From assembly GCA_018657065.1 (NCBI GenBank), contig JABHXU010000020.1, forward strand, positions 62,001 to 126,000: a DNA stretch of 64,000 nt. Direction: 5' to 3'. The DNA comes from an archaeon (lineage in GTDB: Archaea; Nanobdellota; Nanobdellia; Woesearchaeales; GW2011-AR15). Position 1 is the stretch's first letter. Every line of letters starts with the position of its first letter. Below the pieces are notes generated by a model. That model was not told where the DNA came from. It saw nothing but the letters and a program-made list of their open reading frames with translations, and did not search any database. Made by a program: the position numbers and the translations under genes. This document shows positions 42,572 through 51,734 of the stretch, one piece after another.

Positions 42572-43178
42572 GATTACTCAAAAGTACATCGACGATCATC
42601 CTAGTATTAAAGATTGTATAGTTAAAGGAATAATAAATTATTCAGCTTTAGCACGTGAAATATGTAATTTTCATAAGACAAATCAATTTGATGCTGTTTT
42701 AATTGCTGCTAGAAGGTATTTTTACAAAGTAAAAAAACAAGTTCATGAAACAAAAATAATTAACTTAATTAAAAATTCAAAACTAATTGTTAGAAATAAG
42801 ATAATTGTTGCAATTTTAGATAAACCTAAAGATTTAGCCAAAATCTATAATTTTCAAAAACATGTGAAAAAAGAAAAAGGAGATTTTAATTTAATTGAAG
42901 GTGAAGAAGTAGTTACAATTATTACTAATGCTAAATATTCTAAAATTATTCTAAATGAATTTAAGACTTGGTTAATTCAAATTGAAAAAAATTTAGCTCA
43001 AATAACTCTAATTTTTTCTCCAGAAATAGAAACCACTTCGGGAGTAGTTAATTATATTTATGGTCTTTTATCTGATAAAGGAATAAATGTTTTAGAAGAA
43101 ATGAGTTGTTGGACTGATTTAATGATAATTCTCGATAACAAAGATCTAAGTAAAGCAATGACTGTTTTAAGTTTTTAA
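42558..43178 (+). CDS. archaeal HTH-like protein with C-terminal ACT domain
   Basis: About 206 residues from ATG 42558; a TTG at 42537 would lengthen it by seven residues. The N-terminal YIDDHPSIKDCIVKGIINYSALAREI block is a conserved archaeal segment that looks like a helix-turn-helix. The C-terminal SGVVNYIYGLLSDKGINVLEEMSCWTDLMIIL has the ACT-domain pattern (glycine near the first helix), which binds amino acids and drives allostery. An amino-acid-sensing regulator is likely; its target is unknown. Confidence 0.7.
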   Translation: MNITKITQKYIDDHPSIKDCIVKGIINYSALAREICNFHKTNQFDAVLIAARRYFYKVKKQVHETKIINLIKNSKLIVRNKIIVAILDKPKDLAKIYNFQKHVKKEKGDFNLIEGEEVVTIITNAKYSKIILNEFKTWLIQIEKNLAQITLIFSPEIETTSGVVNYIYGLLSDKGINVLEEMSCWTDLMIILDNKDLSKAMTVLSF

Positions 43179-43232
43179 ATTAAAAAATCATCATTCACAA
43201 TCTTTTTATATAAATAAAATATAGTACTGCAT

Positions 43233-45683
43233 ATGATTCTTAAGGGGGTAAAATTAAAAAATATTCGTAGCTACGCAAATGAAGAAATTATATTTCCAAG
43301 TGGATCAGTTATACTTAGTGGTGATATTGGATGTGGAAAATCTACAATTCTTCTAGCTATTGAATTTGCGCTCTTTGGAATTATGCGTTCAGGACTTAGT
43401 GGATCAACTTTACTTAGACACGGAACAACAAATGGCTCAGTTGAACTTAAGTTTGTTATTGACAAAAATGAATATGTTGTTAAAAGAACACTTCGTAGAT
43501 CAAGATCTTCTGTTTCACAAGAGTCTGGATATATTTTAGTTAATGGAAGAAAATTTGAAGGAACACCTATAGAATTAAAAGCTAAAATTTTAGGCATTTT
43601 AGGATATCCAACTGATCTTTTAACAAGATCCAAGTCTCTCATTTATAGATTTACAGTGTATACCGCTCAAGAACAAATGAAAAATATCTTGTTTGAAGAT
43701 AAAGAAATTAGACTTGATACATTAAGAAAACTTTTTGGAATTGACAAATATAAAAAAATCAAAGAAAATTCTATACTCTTCATTAGAGAAATTAAAAAAA
43801 GATCATCAGAATTAAGTATTAGGCTTGAACAATATGATGAATTAGAAAATTCAAAAAAAGATTATGAAGAAAAAAGAAAAAATTTAACATATTTAGTTGA
43901 AGAAAAAAATGAACAATTAAAACAAACAAAAAATCAAATTTCTAATCAAGAAAAATTAACACAACAATATGAAGAAGAAATTAAAAAATTCAATGAAATT
44001 AAAAGAGAAATTGAACTTAAAGAAATGCTCATTTTAACTAAAAAAAATGAAAAAGAAAAAATTGAGCAAAAAATAAATGATTCATCAATTAATGAAATCA
44101 ATAAAAAAATTGAAACATATGATAACATAACTAAAATTCTACCTGAAAAAGAAGTTGAAGAAGAATTAGAACAAAATCAAGAAATGTACTCTTTAAAAAT
44201 TAAAGAAAAATCTTCATTGAGTAAAGAAAAAAGTATGATTCTTGAAAACATTAATAATATTAAAGAAGAAATTAAAAAAGCAACTACTGATTCAAAAGAT
44301 TCAATAATTCTTGAAACTAAACTTGATGAATTAAAACAAAGAATCATTAAAAAAAAAGAACAAGAATCTATTTTAGAAGATCTTCTAAAAAAAGATAAAA
44401 CTTTTTCAATTAGTCTAGAAAAAAATAAATTAGTTATTGAAGAATCAAAAAACTTGATTCTATCAATGAATTCACAAGATTTTTGTCCTAAATGTAAACA
44501 AAAAATAACAGATGAACATAAAATAAAAGTCTTATCTGATGAAAATTCAAATATTAAAGAAAAAGAAATTGAAAATCAAAAAGTAAGAGAAATTATTTCT
44601 AAAATTAATTCAAATATAAAAAAAGTTAAAAATAATTTGGACAAGATTCTTGAATTTGAAAAACAATATCAAGAAACAAAAGAAAGATTAATTCAACTTC
44701 AAGCAAATTCTTCAAAGCTTGTTGAAAAACAAAAAAAAGTAAATGAACTTTTAATTAAACAAAAACAAATAAGTGAAAAATTAAATTATTTTAATGAAGA
44801 TGAATTAAAAAAGTTGATTGATAAAATTAAAGAAAATTTAACAACTATTAGAGATAATAATCTCAAATTTAGAGAAAAGAAAAATTTACTTGAAAAAATA
44901 AAAATAGAAACAAAACATAATGAATCCCTTAAACAAGAAATAATTAAAATTGATCTATTAATCAATAATGAAAAAAATGAACTTGAAAAAATAAAAAAAT
45001 CTTCTAAAGAATTTGAAACATTGGATGAAAAATACCAAGAACAAAAAATTATCTTAAATGATTTTAAAATTAAAGGACAAGAAATTGAAATTAGATTATC
45101 TGCTTTAAACCAAGAATATAGTTCAATAAATGAACAAATAAAATTAATTGATACTAAAATTGAAACATTTAAAAAAACAAAAGAAAAAATCAAAAATCTC
45201 AATGAAATTCAAAACTGGTTTGATTCTTTTTTTGTAAAATTAATGTCAACAATTGAAAAGCATGTTATGGTTAGTATCCATAAAGAATTTAATTCACTCT
45301 TAAAAGAATGGTTTGCAATCTTGATCCAAGATATTGATATTTCATTAGATGATGAATTTGCTGTTAGTTTATTACAAGATGGATATGAAGCTGATATTGG
45401 TTCCCTTTCAGGAGGAGAAAAAACTTCAGTTGCCTTAGCCTATAGATTAGCTTTAAACAAAGTTGTAAATGACTTAATTCCTTCAATTAATACTAAAGAT
45501 CTTATTATTTTAGATGAACCTACTGATGGATTTTCTTCTGAACAACTAGATAAAGTAAGAGATGTTATTGAAGAATTAAATATGAAACAAACAATAATTG
45601 TTAGTCATGAACCTAAAATGGAAAGTTATGTGGAAAACATAATTAGAATTGCTAAATCTGATGGAATCAGTCGGATTGTGTAG
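43233..45683 (+). CDS. rad50: DNA double-strand break repair ATPase Rad50
   Basis: 816 residues. Walker A lies in SGDIGCGKSTILLAIEFALFG near residue 30, two long coiled-coil arms flank a zinc hook CPKCKQ at about 419-423, and the C-terminal ABC half has the signature SLSGGEKTSVALA and Walker B DLIILDEPTDGFSSEQ. Rad50 binds DNA ends with Mre11. Unlike most archaea, no mre11, herA or nurA gene is next to it. A TATA box (TATATAAATA, about 43205) indicates a leaderless start. Its end overlaps the convergent gene by 17 nt. Confidence 0.93.
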   Translation: MILKGVKLKNIRSYANEEIIFPSGSVILSGDIGCGKSTILLAIEFALFGIMRSGLSGSTLLRHGTTNGSVELKFVIDKNEYVVKRTLRRSRSSVSQESGYILVNGRKFEGTPIELKAKILGILGYPTDLLTRSKSLIYRFTVYTAQEQMKNILFEDKEIRLDTLRKLFGIDKYKKIKENSILFIREIKKRSSELSIRLEQYDELENSKKDYEEKRKNLTYLVEEKNEQLKQTKNQISNQEKLTQQYEEEIKKFNEIKREIELKEMLILTKKNEKEKIEQKINDSSINEINKKIETYDNITKILPEKEVEEELEQNQEMYSLKIKEKSSLSKEKSMILENINNIKEEIKKATTDSKDSIILETKLDELKQRIIKKKEQESILEDLLKKDKTFSISLEKNKLVIEESKNLILSMNSQDFCPKCKQKITDEHKIKVLSDENSNIKEKEIENQKVREIISKINSNIKKVKNNLDKILEFEKQYQETKERLIQLQANSSKLVEKQKKVNELLIKQKQISEKLNYFNEDELKKLIDKIKENLTTIRDNNLKFREKKNLLEKIKIETKHNESLKQEIIKIDLLINNEKNELEKIKKSSKEFETLDEKYQEQKIILNDFKIKGQEIEIRLSALNQEYSSINEQIKLIDTKIETFKKTKEKIKNLNEIQNWFDSFFVKLMSTIEKHVMVSIHKEFNSLLKEWFAILIQDIDISLDDEFAVSLLQDGYEADIGSLSGGEKTSVALAYRLALNKVVNDLIPSINTKDLIILDEPTDGFSSEQLDKVRDVIEELNMKQTIIVSHEPKMESYVENIIRIAKSDGISRIV

Positions 45684-46506
45684 ATTTCATTAAACCTTCA
45701 TGTGCTTTCATTATTGGTTCTGTTATCGCTAACCCAAGATCTGTTAAACCTATATTATTGTATTCAGAAGGTTTTGCAATCCTATAATAAGATTTTAAAT
45801 GACCTAAAGCTCTTTGTACTGTTGAAGTACCAATTCCTAATTTATCAGCAATTTCTTGTTTAGTAAAATAACCTCCATCCAACATTAATTCAGCAACTCT
45901 ATCAACAGTATCATATGGTCCCTTTGGTGTATTACCAATATATTCTTTTTTCCAAGTCAATCTCCTATCATTTGGACTAAATTCATCTTGTCTTAATAAA
46001 CCAAGTTCAATTAATCTTTGTTTATGTCTTCTATAAGCAGATTGACTTGGTGAGTTTCCATTAATTGTTATTTCCCTGACTTCTTTCTCAAGTGTTGACA
46101 TAGGAACATCAACCTCATAAAGTCTAAGCAACATTTCCGCAACAGTGTATACTGGTGGAACTCCTTTTGAATGCGGCTGAGTAAATATTTGTTCATATGA
46201 CAAATTATCCCTAGATTTGATTCCTTCAACAACATAAGGTTTAATTTTTTCTCCTAACTCACTTAATATCCAAGTAAAAGTTGGTGTGTTTGTTTCTGCA
46301 ATAGGTTTCCCATTTTCCACTAGATCAATTGATTTTAAATATTCTAAAGAATCTCTAGGTTGTCCAGACAATCCAAGTAATCTGTGTGTAGTTCTTCCAA
46401 ATCCCTCTTCTGCATGACAAACATGTTCTAACATCAATGCATGTGAATCTAGACTAATAGCTTGTAAAAAATGTTCAAAATCTGTATTTTCTTCAACATA
46501 CTGCAT
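45667..46506 (-). CDS. tandem winged-helix transcription regulator
   Basis: About 279 residues. The ATG at 46506 is preferred to a TTG at 46515 because a TATA box (46534-46541) lies about 28 bp upstream. The N-terminal half contains a helical domain and FTWILSELGEKIKPYV, like a winged helix. The C-terminal half has a clear HTH: FTKQEIADKLGIGTSTVQRALGHL. Both suggest DNA binding. No ligand domain is visible. Its target is unknown; it diverges from the MBL hydrolase gene with a 77-bp gap. Confidence 0.75.
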   Translation of the reverse strand: MQYVEENTDFEHFLQAISLDSHALMLEHVCHAEEGFGRTTHRLLGLSGQPRDSLEYLKSIDLVENGKPIAETNTPTFTWILSELGEKIKPYVVEGIKSRDNLSYEQIFTQPHSKGVPPVYTVAEMLLRLYEVDVPMSTLEKEVREITINGNSPSQSAYRRHKQRLIELGLLRQDEFSPNDRRLTWKKEYIGNTPKGPYDTVDRVAELMLDGGYFTKQEIADKLGIGTSTVQRALGHLKSYYRIAKPSEYNNIGLTDLGLAITEPIMKAHEGLMKSTQSD

Positions 46507-46583
46507 TTTCTTCAAGAAGAGACCTTAAGGTTATTTATATACTCACCGCAAATTATTTAATTATACAACTAAAGAGAATACTT

Positions 46584-47333
46584 ATGCATGTCTCAGTTCT
46601 AAGCAGTGGAAGTTCAGGTAACTCAACATTTATTCAGACGACTGAATCAAACATATTAGTAGATGCTGGAATTTCTTGCAGAAAAATAAAAAATTCACTT
46701 TCAGATTTTGGAAAAGAATTAAATGAATTGGATGCAATTTTTATTACACACGAACATACTGACCATATTAAGGGATTAGAAAGAATTCATAATAAATTTG
46801 AAGTTCCAGTTTACATTCATAAAAATACCTATTTAGCTTCAAAAGTCCATTTAGATAATCCAAATTTTTTTAATAATAAAATTACAATTAAAGATCTTAG
46901 TATTCGTCCAATCCCAACAAGCCATGATGCTGCTAATCCTTTTGGATATGAAATTAAGACCAAGAAAAAAACACTTGGATACTTTACAGATCTAGGAGTT
47001 TATGATGATGAAGTTAAATCTATAACAAACAATGCAGACGGATTAGTTCTTGAATCTAATCATGATATTGATATGGTTTTACAAGGTTATTATCCCTACC
47101 ATTTAAAACAAAGAATTTTAGGAGATAAAGGTCATTTATCAAATATTGACGCAAGTTTACTTATAAAAAATTATGCGTCAGAAAAATTAAAAACAGTTTT
47201 CTTAGCTCATTTATCTCACAATAATAACACTGAAGAATTGGCAATAAACACTTTTGAACAAATAAATAATAATTCAAAATTAAAAAGAATTATGACTAAT
47301 AGATATAATAAAACAGAATTATTAAAAATTTAA
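46584..47333 (+). CDS. MBL-fold hydrolase, YycJ/WalJ-like
   Basis: 249 residues. SVLSSGSSGNSTFIQT opens the protein as in YycJ-like phosphodiesterases, THEHTDHIKG is the metal-binding HXHXDH motif, PTSHDAANPFGYEI and HLSNIDASLL are the later histidine motifs. These enzymes bind two metals and hydrolyse phosphodiesters of nucleic acids. The C-terminal FLAHLSHNNN holds the final metal histidine. Overlaps the convergent eL33 gene by 4 nt. Confidence 0.88.
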   Translation: MHVSVLSSGSSGNSTFIQTTESNILVDAGISCRKIKNSLSDFGKELNELDAIFITHEHTDHIKGLERIHNKFEVPVYIHKNTYLASKVHLDNPNFFNNKITIKDLSIRPIPTSHDAANPFGYEIKTKKKTLGYFTDLGVYDDEVKSITNNADGLVLESNHDIDMVLQGYYPYHLKQRILGDKGHLSNIDASLLIKNYASEKLKTVFLAHLSHNNNTEELAINTFEQINNNSKLKRIMTNRYNKTELLKI

Positions 47334-47593
47334 TTGATTTTAATTTTAGTTCCTAAAGATTGTCCAGGCATTCCAGTTTCAAAAATTGCTCTTACTGTTC
47401 CTTTTGATCCATGAGCTGCACTAATTTTTCCTTTTAAAATTTTTTTTGCTTTTCCTGGAGCTTCCCAAGCAACTTCTTTTCCAATTAATTTTTCTGCTTT
47501 TTCTTTAGAATCAATTCCTTCTATTTCAATGATCATTTGTTTAGTATTTTGAGTTCTTACTCCTCGTCTAAAACTTGATATGACTCCTTCCAT
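47330..47593 (-). CDS. rpl35ae: large ribosomal subunit protein eL33 (L35Ae)
   Basis: 87 residues. MEGVISSFRRGVRTQNTKQM and the following GKEVAWEAPGKAKKILKGKI, AHGSKGTVRAIFETGMPGQSLG are the hallmark blocks of L35Ae, a small beta-barrel protein of archaeal and eukaryotic large subunits. Full length for the family. It is direct evidence that the source is archaeal. Confidence 0.95.
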   Translation of the reverse strand: MEGVISSFRRGVRTQNTKQMIIEIEGIDSKEKAEKLIGKEVAWEAPGKAKKILKGKISAAHGSKGTVRAIFETGMPGQSLGTKIKIN

Positions 47594-47669
47594 AGCATTC
47601 TTGGAAACTCAGGTGATTTATAAAGATTATTGTTAACCACGACTCAAAAAAATCAGTTGTTACGAAAAC

Positions 47670-47677
47670 TTTATATA
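47670..47677 (+). promoter_or_regulatory. TATA box of the lone pilin gene
   Basis: TTTATATA lies 40 bp before the ATG at 47717, leaving room for a short leader with the ribosome binding site AAGGTGA. The gene is therefore expressed from its own promoter, unlike the operon pilins. Confidence 0.5.
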
Positions 47678-47716
47678 CTTAAATAATTCTAAACATATCA
47701 TTAAAAAGGTGAAAAA

Positions 47717-48256
47717 ATGTTGAAAAGAGGTGTATCTCCTTTAATTGCAACTGTGTTGCTTGTAATGATTGTCGTTTCTATTGGCGCTGCTGTAATGGTA
47801 GTTATCCAAGGTTTATCAGAAGAACAAATCCAAACAATTGAGCATCAAAGAGAAGTTCTCAAGTGTAGTGGAGAAGTTGATATTCAAATAGTTAAAGTAA
47901 GTTCAAATTATAGACTTTGTAAAAACACTACAGAAATTGTTTTACAAATGGAAAACAAAGGTTTGCTTGATATTGCTGCTTTTGATGTTCTTGTCATTGG
48001 TGACACTATTATAAGAACTGAAAATGTTGGAAATAAATTTTCAAAAGGAAATTTTTCAACTTACGCTTTCACATATAATACAACAGCTAATCCTGTTAAA
48101 GTAGCAATTTTACCAAGAATTGGTGGAACTGCAGCTTCAACTGACGCCGTAGTATGTGAAGAACAAGACTTAATATTTGAATCTGAAGATCTTGATAGCA
48201 TGATTACTTGTGCTACAACAGGATGGCCAATTACATCACACGTAACTGCAAATTAA
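47717..48256 (+). CDS. archaeal type IV pilin/archaellin-like protein
   Basis: 179 residues. The N-terminus LKRGVSPLIATVLLVMIVVSIGAA is the canonical archaeal class III signal peptide: KRG leader, cleavage before V, SP and a hydrophobic assembly helix. The head has N-glycosylation sequons (NTT, NFS) and four cysteines. It lies 27 kb from the pilus operon and has its own promoter, so it may be a second pilin using the same machinery. Archaellin is less likely without other archaellum genes. Confidence 0.85.
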   Translation: MLKRGVSPLIATVLLVMIVVSIGAAVMVVIQGLSEEQIQTIEHQREVLKCSGEVDIQIVKVSSNYRLCKNTTEIVLQMENKGLLDIAAFDVLVIGDTIIRTENVGNKFSKGNFSTYAFTYNTTANPVKVAILPRIGGTAASTDAVVCEEQDLIFESEDLDSMITCATTGWPITSHVTAN

Positions 48257-48801
48257 GGTAATCGTTTTAAATTATTTATTTGATAATTTTCTTTTTTTTC
48301 TATTTTATTATTAGAAGACGTTTTGGTAATTGATTGCTCAGGTTTTTGTATTTTTATATCAGGTAATTCATCTTTTCCTAAAAAAATTGGATCTGAATAA
48401 ATCTGGATTTTCTTTTGTAATGATTCTAATACTTGTTGACCTGATTGTTTAGGTGTCCATTCAAAATCTAAACCATCATTTTCTGATCTAGGAAGTACGT
48501 TAATAACAACATGAGGTAAATCTTGACCTGCATCAATTCCATTATTAACAATAACATTTGTTCCATGAGCACCTAATTTATCAAATAAAATAGTACTCAC
48601 TTTATTACATACAACAAATAAATGTTCAACTATTTTATCATCTAATTCTTCAATGATAGTTGTATGTGTTTTAGGAATAACCATTGTGTGACCAGGAACT
48701 GCTGGACTCTCATGCAGTAATGCAAAACAAATCTCATCCTCATAAATTACATGAAATGCTTCTTTGTTGTTTACAATTTTACACACGTCACATTCTGTCA
48801 T
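48253..48801 (-). CDS. HIT-family protein with degenerate active site
   Basis: 182 residues. Two N-terminal CX2C-type cysteines (CDVC), the HIT core AVPGHTMVIPKTH and AGQDLPHVVINVLPR identify the family. In active HIT hydrolases this last motif is HXHXHXX; here it is HVVINV, so the second (nucleophilic) and third histidines are replaced by V and N. It probably cannot form the nucleotidyl-histidine intermediate and may only bind nucleotides. The C-terminal 50 residues are polar and low-complexity. A paralogue follows upstream. Confidence 0.83.
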   Translation of the reverse strand: MTECDVCKIVNNKEAFHVIYEDEICFALLHESPAVPGHTMVIPKTHTTIIEELDDKIVEHLFVVCNKVSTILFDKLGAHGTNVIVNNGIDAGQDLPHVVINVLPRSENDGLDFEWTPKQSGQQVLESLQKKIQIYSDPIFLGKDELPDIKIQKPEQSITKTSSNNKIEKKENYQINNLKRLP

Positions 48802-48857
48802 TCATTAAAACCTCTGATTTTTATGTTTGAAATTTTTCAAATTTCATATTTTATCCC

Positions 48858-49580
48858 TTAATTCAAAAACAAATTTGCAATATCATCTATATTTGTGTCT
48901 TTTTTTTGTTCTTGTTTATTATTTTCTTTTACTTTATTTTCACTGTTTAATTCTTCTTCAACTTTTTCAACAACATCTTCTTGAATTTCTTTTTTAGATT
49001 CTTCTTTAGGATCCACTATTCTTTCTTCAACAGTTTGAGGTTTATTTTCTACATGTTTTTGTTCAATAACTTCTTCTTGTTTTATTTCTTGTTTTACTGG
49101 TTCAATTTCTTGTTTTTCTTGTTGTATTATTTGCTCTCCAACAAGTTTATTTTTTATTGATAATAATTCCTCTGCAGAAATACTGTTTTTAGGAATTTTA
49201 AATAATTGATCGCCTCTTTGCCTAGGCACAACATGAATCATAAAATGAGGTGCTTTTTGTCCTGCTAAAGCACCATTAGCTACAAAAATAGTTGTTCCTT
49301 GAATACCTAAAGATTTAAGCAATGTTCTTGATGTTTTTTTTGCAATTGTAAACATATAACCAATTAGATCTAAAGGTACTTGTGGTAAAATTTGATAATG
49401 GTTCTTAGGAAGTATTAAGCAATGTCCTTCATGAGCTGGATTGATATCTAAAATTACACTAACTTTTTCATCTGAATAAATTTCATAGGATGGAATTTCT
49501 TTAGCAATGATTTTACAAAATATACAATTTTTTTTTTGTAACTCAAGTATCTCTTGAGCTGACATGTTTTGTGTATCCAT
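48858..49580 (-). CDS. HIT-family protein with acidic tail and altered active site
   Basis: 240 residues. CIFCKIIAKEIPSYEIY is the usual HIT start, NPAHEGHCLILPKNHY follows, and the active-site motif reads AGQKAPHFMIHVVPR, keeping the first and third histidines but with methionine at the nucleophile position. Residues 150-235 are a Glu/Lys/Gln-rich tail (EVIEQKHVENKPQ) likely to be disordered or coiled. With its neighbour it forms a tandem pair in which both lack the middle histidine. Confidence 0.85.
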   Translation of the reverse strand: MDTQNMSAQEILELQKKNCIFCKIIAKEIPSYEIYSDEKVSVILDINPAHEGHCLILPKNHYQILPQVPLDLIGYMFTIAKKTSRTLLKSLGIQGTTIFVANGALAGQKAPHFMIHVVPRQRGDQLFKIPKNSISAEELLSIKNKLVGEQIIQQEKQEIEPVKQEIKQEEVIEQKHVENKPQTVEERIVDPKEESKKEIQEDVVEKVEEELNSENKVKENNKQEQKKDTNIDDIANLFLN

Positions 49581-49652
49581 CTAATTATATTTTAGAAGAA
49601 TTGTTTTATATAATTTACTAAATCTTAAGTTAATACTTATTTTGTTTTTTAC

Positions 49653-50267
49653 TTATAAATTAGGCTTCATAGCTTTGTATCCATCATCTTCTTTTGAAGA
49701 ATAAACACTATTGTTTTGTTCTAAAGACACACTTTGAGAAAAATTAGAATAAATATCTTGTTGAAGATTTTGAGTTTGATATACGGTGTCTTTCTGGTTT
49801 GATAGTACTCCAAACCCTTTTTCTGAACTTGTTTGCATCTCAATTAATTGCTTTTCTAAATTATTCATTTGATCAATATTTTCATTTGTCAATAAACCCC
49901 AAGAAATATCTAGTTCATTTTTTTGAGAAACTCCATGCATTAATGATTCAAACATATTCATTATCACATTCACTCCATCTCTATCTATACTTTTGTCTAA
50001 TTTTGATCTTTCTTTCATTAAAACAAGAATATCCATCACTTCATTTAATTCCTTATCATTAATTGTAGAAGGATTACCAATTATTCTTTTGATTTTTTTT
50101 AATTGAGGTATAAATTCTTTTCTTTTAGACAAAAATTCCTCTATTTCACTTAAAAATTCTTCTGCAAGATCCTTTTTAGCAAGATCTTTAATAGAATTAT
50201 ACTGAGGACTATAATTTAAAAAAATACTATTAATAAATTCTATAACTACTGAATTTCTTGGATCCAT
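49653..50267 (-). CDS. hypothetical helical protein
   Basis: 204 residues, mostly charged helices in the first 150 (KKDLAEEFLSEIEEFLSK, IPQLKKIKRIIGNP), then a Gln/Ser/Asn-rich tail. No family recognised and no signal peptide or membrane segment. It lies 20 nt after a 53-residue gene on the same strand and probably shares its promoter. Confidence 0.65.
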   Translation of the reverse strand: MDPRNSVVIEFINSIFLNYSPQYNSIKDLAKKDLAEEFLSEIEEFLSKRKEFIPQLKKIKRIIGNPSTINDKELNEVMDILVLMKERSKLDKSIDRDGVNVIMNMFESLMHGVSQKNELDISWGLLTNENIDQMNNLEKQLIEMQTSSEKGFGVLSNQKDTVYQTQNLQQDIYSNFSQSVSLEQNNSVYSSKEDDGYKAMKPNL

Positions 50268-50287
50268 AGAACTAAGGTAATGTAATC

Positions 50288-50449
50288 TTATTTTTTATTG
50301 TTTCTCTTTTTGAAAAACTTTTTTAGGAATGATTCTTCTTTTTTCTCAAAATCTTTATTCTCATCTTTTATTTCCTCTAAAGAAGGTATGTCTTGTTTTT
50401 TTAATTCTTTAAGTTTTTTATTAAGTTCTTCATCTTTAAGATCTACCAT
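50288..50449 (-). CDS. 53-residue charged protein
   Basis: A continuous frame with ATG at 50449: acidic and lysine-rich (MVDLKDEELNKKLKELKK..., ending FLKKFFKKRNNKK), predicted helical. A TATA-like TTTATATA lies about 25-30 bp upstream on this strand. The next gene follows after 20 nt in the same direction. The basic aromatic C-terminus could bind membrane or nucleic acid. Not recognised. Confidence 0.55.
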   Translation of the reverse strand: MVDLKDEELNKKLKELKKQDIPSLEEIKDENKDFEKKEESFLKKFFKKRNNKK

Positions 50450-50534
50450 ATGAAATTTTTATGTTGTATAAGGTATATAAATTTTATTGTCAAATAAGAA
50501 ATTATTTAATTGTGATTAAATATAAAAAAAGAAT

Positions 50535-51314
50535 ATGAGTGTTATTGCTGCAACGCAACCAAGAACTTTGAATCTATCTAGACCTATAGCTCAATCAAAC
50601 TCAAATGAAGAAAAACTCATTTTAGAGCAAAGAATAATTGCTCCTCTAAAAAGCTCATTAAAAAATGTTAAAACAAAACTGGATTATCATGATCCTAGAA
50701 TTGCTCGTAATTATAATCGGATGCTAAGAAGAGTAAATGCAAATAATCTCAATTCTTATCTTCCTGAAGACGTACAATCACTTCCTTTTGCCACACTTAA
50801 AAATAATTTAGTTCGTCTTTTAGCAAGACTTGTGCGGATTTATCATGAACAAAAAACTATTGAAGAAAGTATTAAAGAATTAGGAGTATTAGCAATTCGA
50901 TTACATCAGGTAAATATAATTCATCATTTTCCCGAAGTTTCCTCACTTGTTTTAGAAATTATTGATTTTACAAAAGAAATTGACAAAGGACAAGGTGAAG
51001 AAGGAGGTTACAAGCGAACAATTTCAAACATGAACAACATAGCTAGAATAACAAGTGCTGTAAGAAAACAAGTCAATATTGAAGAAGTAAAACATGTTGT
51101 TCATCAATGGAGATTATACGCAGACTATCCTAGAAGATTTGATGAAGAAGCATTATTAGAGTTTAATAAGCATTTTAGAGAACAAGTTATTAAAATGCTT
51201 AATAGAGCTGAGAAACTGGAAAAAACCCTTGGCTTAGTTGTTTTTAAGAAAAATTTTAGAAACAGTTTTCAGTCAATTAAAAACTTTTTCTTACAATTAT
51301 TTAGACGTTCATAG
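50535..51314 (+). CDS. helical protein sharing a domain with the PHP-family neighbour
   Basis: 259 residues, all helical in appearance, no membrane segment. From about residue 50 it aligns with the C-terminal 200 residues of the protein at 51731-53191: both contain a lead-in helix, RIYHEQKTIEESIKEL (WIYHAQESIEKSI there), EIIDFTKEI, GEEGGYKRTISN and VVHQWRLYA...DEEALLEFN. The domain is not one I recognise. Sharing it with a phosphoesterase next door suggests common partners or substrate. Confidence 0.68.
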   Translation: MSVIAATQPRTLNLSRPIAQSNSNEEKLILEQRIIAPLKSSLKNVKTKLDYHDPRIARNYNRMLRRVNANNLNSYLPEDVQSLPFATLKNNLVRLLARLVRIYHEQKTIEESIKELGVLAIRLHQVNIIHHFPEVSSLVLEIIDFTKEIDKGQGEEGGYKRTISNMNNIARITSAVRKQVNIEEVKHVVHQWRLYADYPRRFDEEALLEFNKHFREQVIKMLNRAEKLEKTLGLVVFKKNFRNSFQSIKNFFLQLFRRS

Positions 51315-51398
51315 TTTTTTAGCCATATATCAAACCTCATTCAAATATTAGAAATATTTTTATACAATCAAAAATATAAAAAAACTATATCTAACGTT

Positions 51399-51734
51399 AT
51401 GAAATGTGATTTACATTTTCATCCAAATCTTATGACACAAGGTTACAAGCAAAAAACAGTAATAAAAATTCTTGATAAATGTATAGAAAATGATCTTAAT
51501 GTTATTATAACAACTGAACATGTTTTCAAACAGCCTTTGCCTGCATTTAAAGTGTTATATGGAGAACAACAAAGATTAATTGGTTTATCTCAATCTGGAG
51601 ATGAAAGATTTGCAAAATATGCACGATTAAGAGATCTACACATTTTTCCTGGTGTTGAATACTTTACTTCTGAAGGAGCTGAATTTGTAATATTTCACTG
51701 GGATCCTGGATCAAATAGGAAAAAAAAACTATGA
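51399..51734 (+). pseudogene. PHP-domain phosphoesterase, N-terminal part (split at an A9 run)
   Basis: 111 residues. MKCDLHFHPN carries the first PHP metal motif (H6, H8), IITTEHVF and FPGVEYFTSEGAEFVIFH are further PHP strands and metal ligands. The frame ends just after nine consecutive A residues (51720-51728). The next frame starts 4 nt earlier and continues the same domain. Either the gene is broken, the run was misread in sequencing, or ribosomes slip by -1 there, which would join the frames as RKKKTMIEY. Confidence 0.75.

Noticed and set aside
43271-45202. Several minus-strand frames inside rad50
   Set aside because: They are shadows of the coiled-coil coding sequence; rad50 has all its catalytic and zinc-hook motifs in frame.
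47717-48256. Archaellum filament gene
   Set aside because: The N-terminus fits both pilin and archaellin, but no archaellum-specific genes are nearby, so the pilin call is safer.
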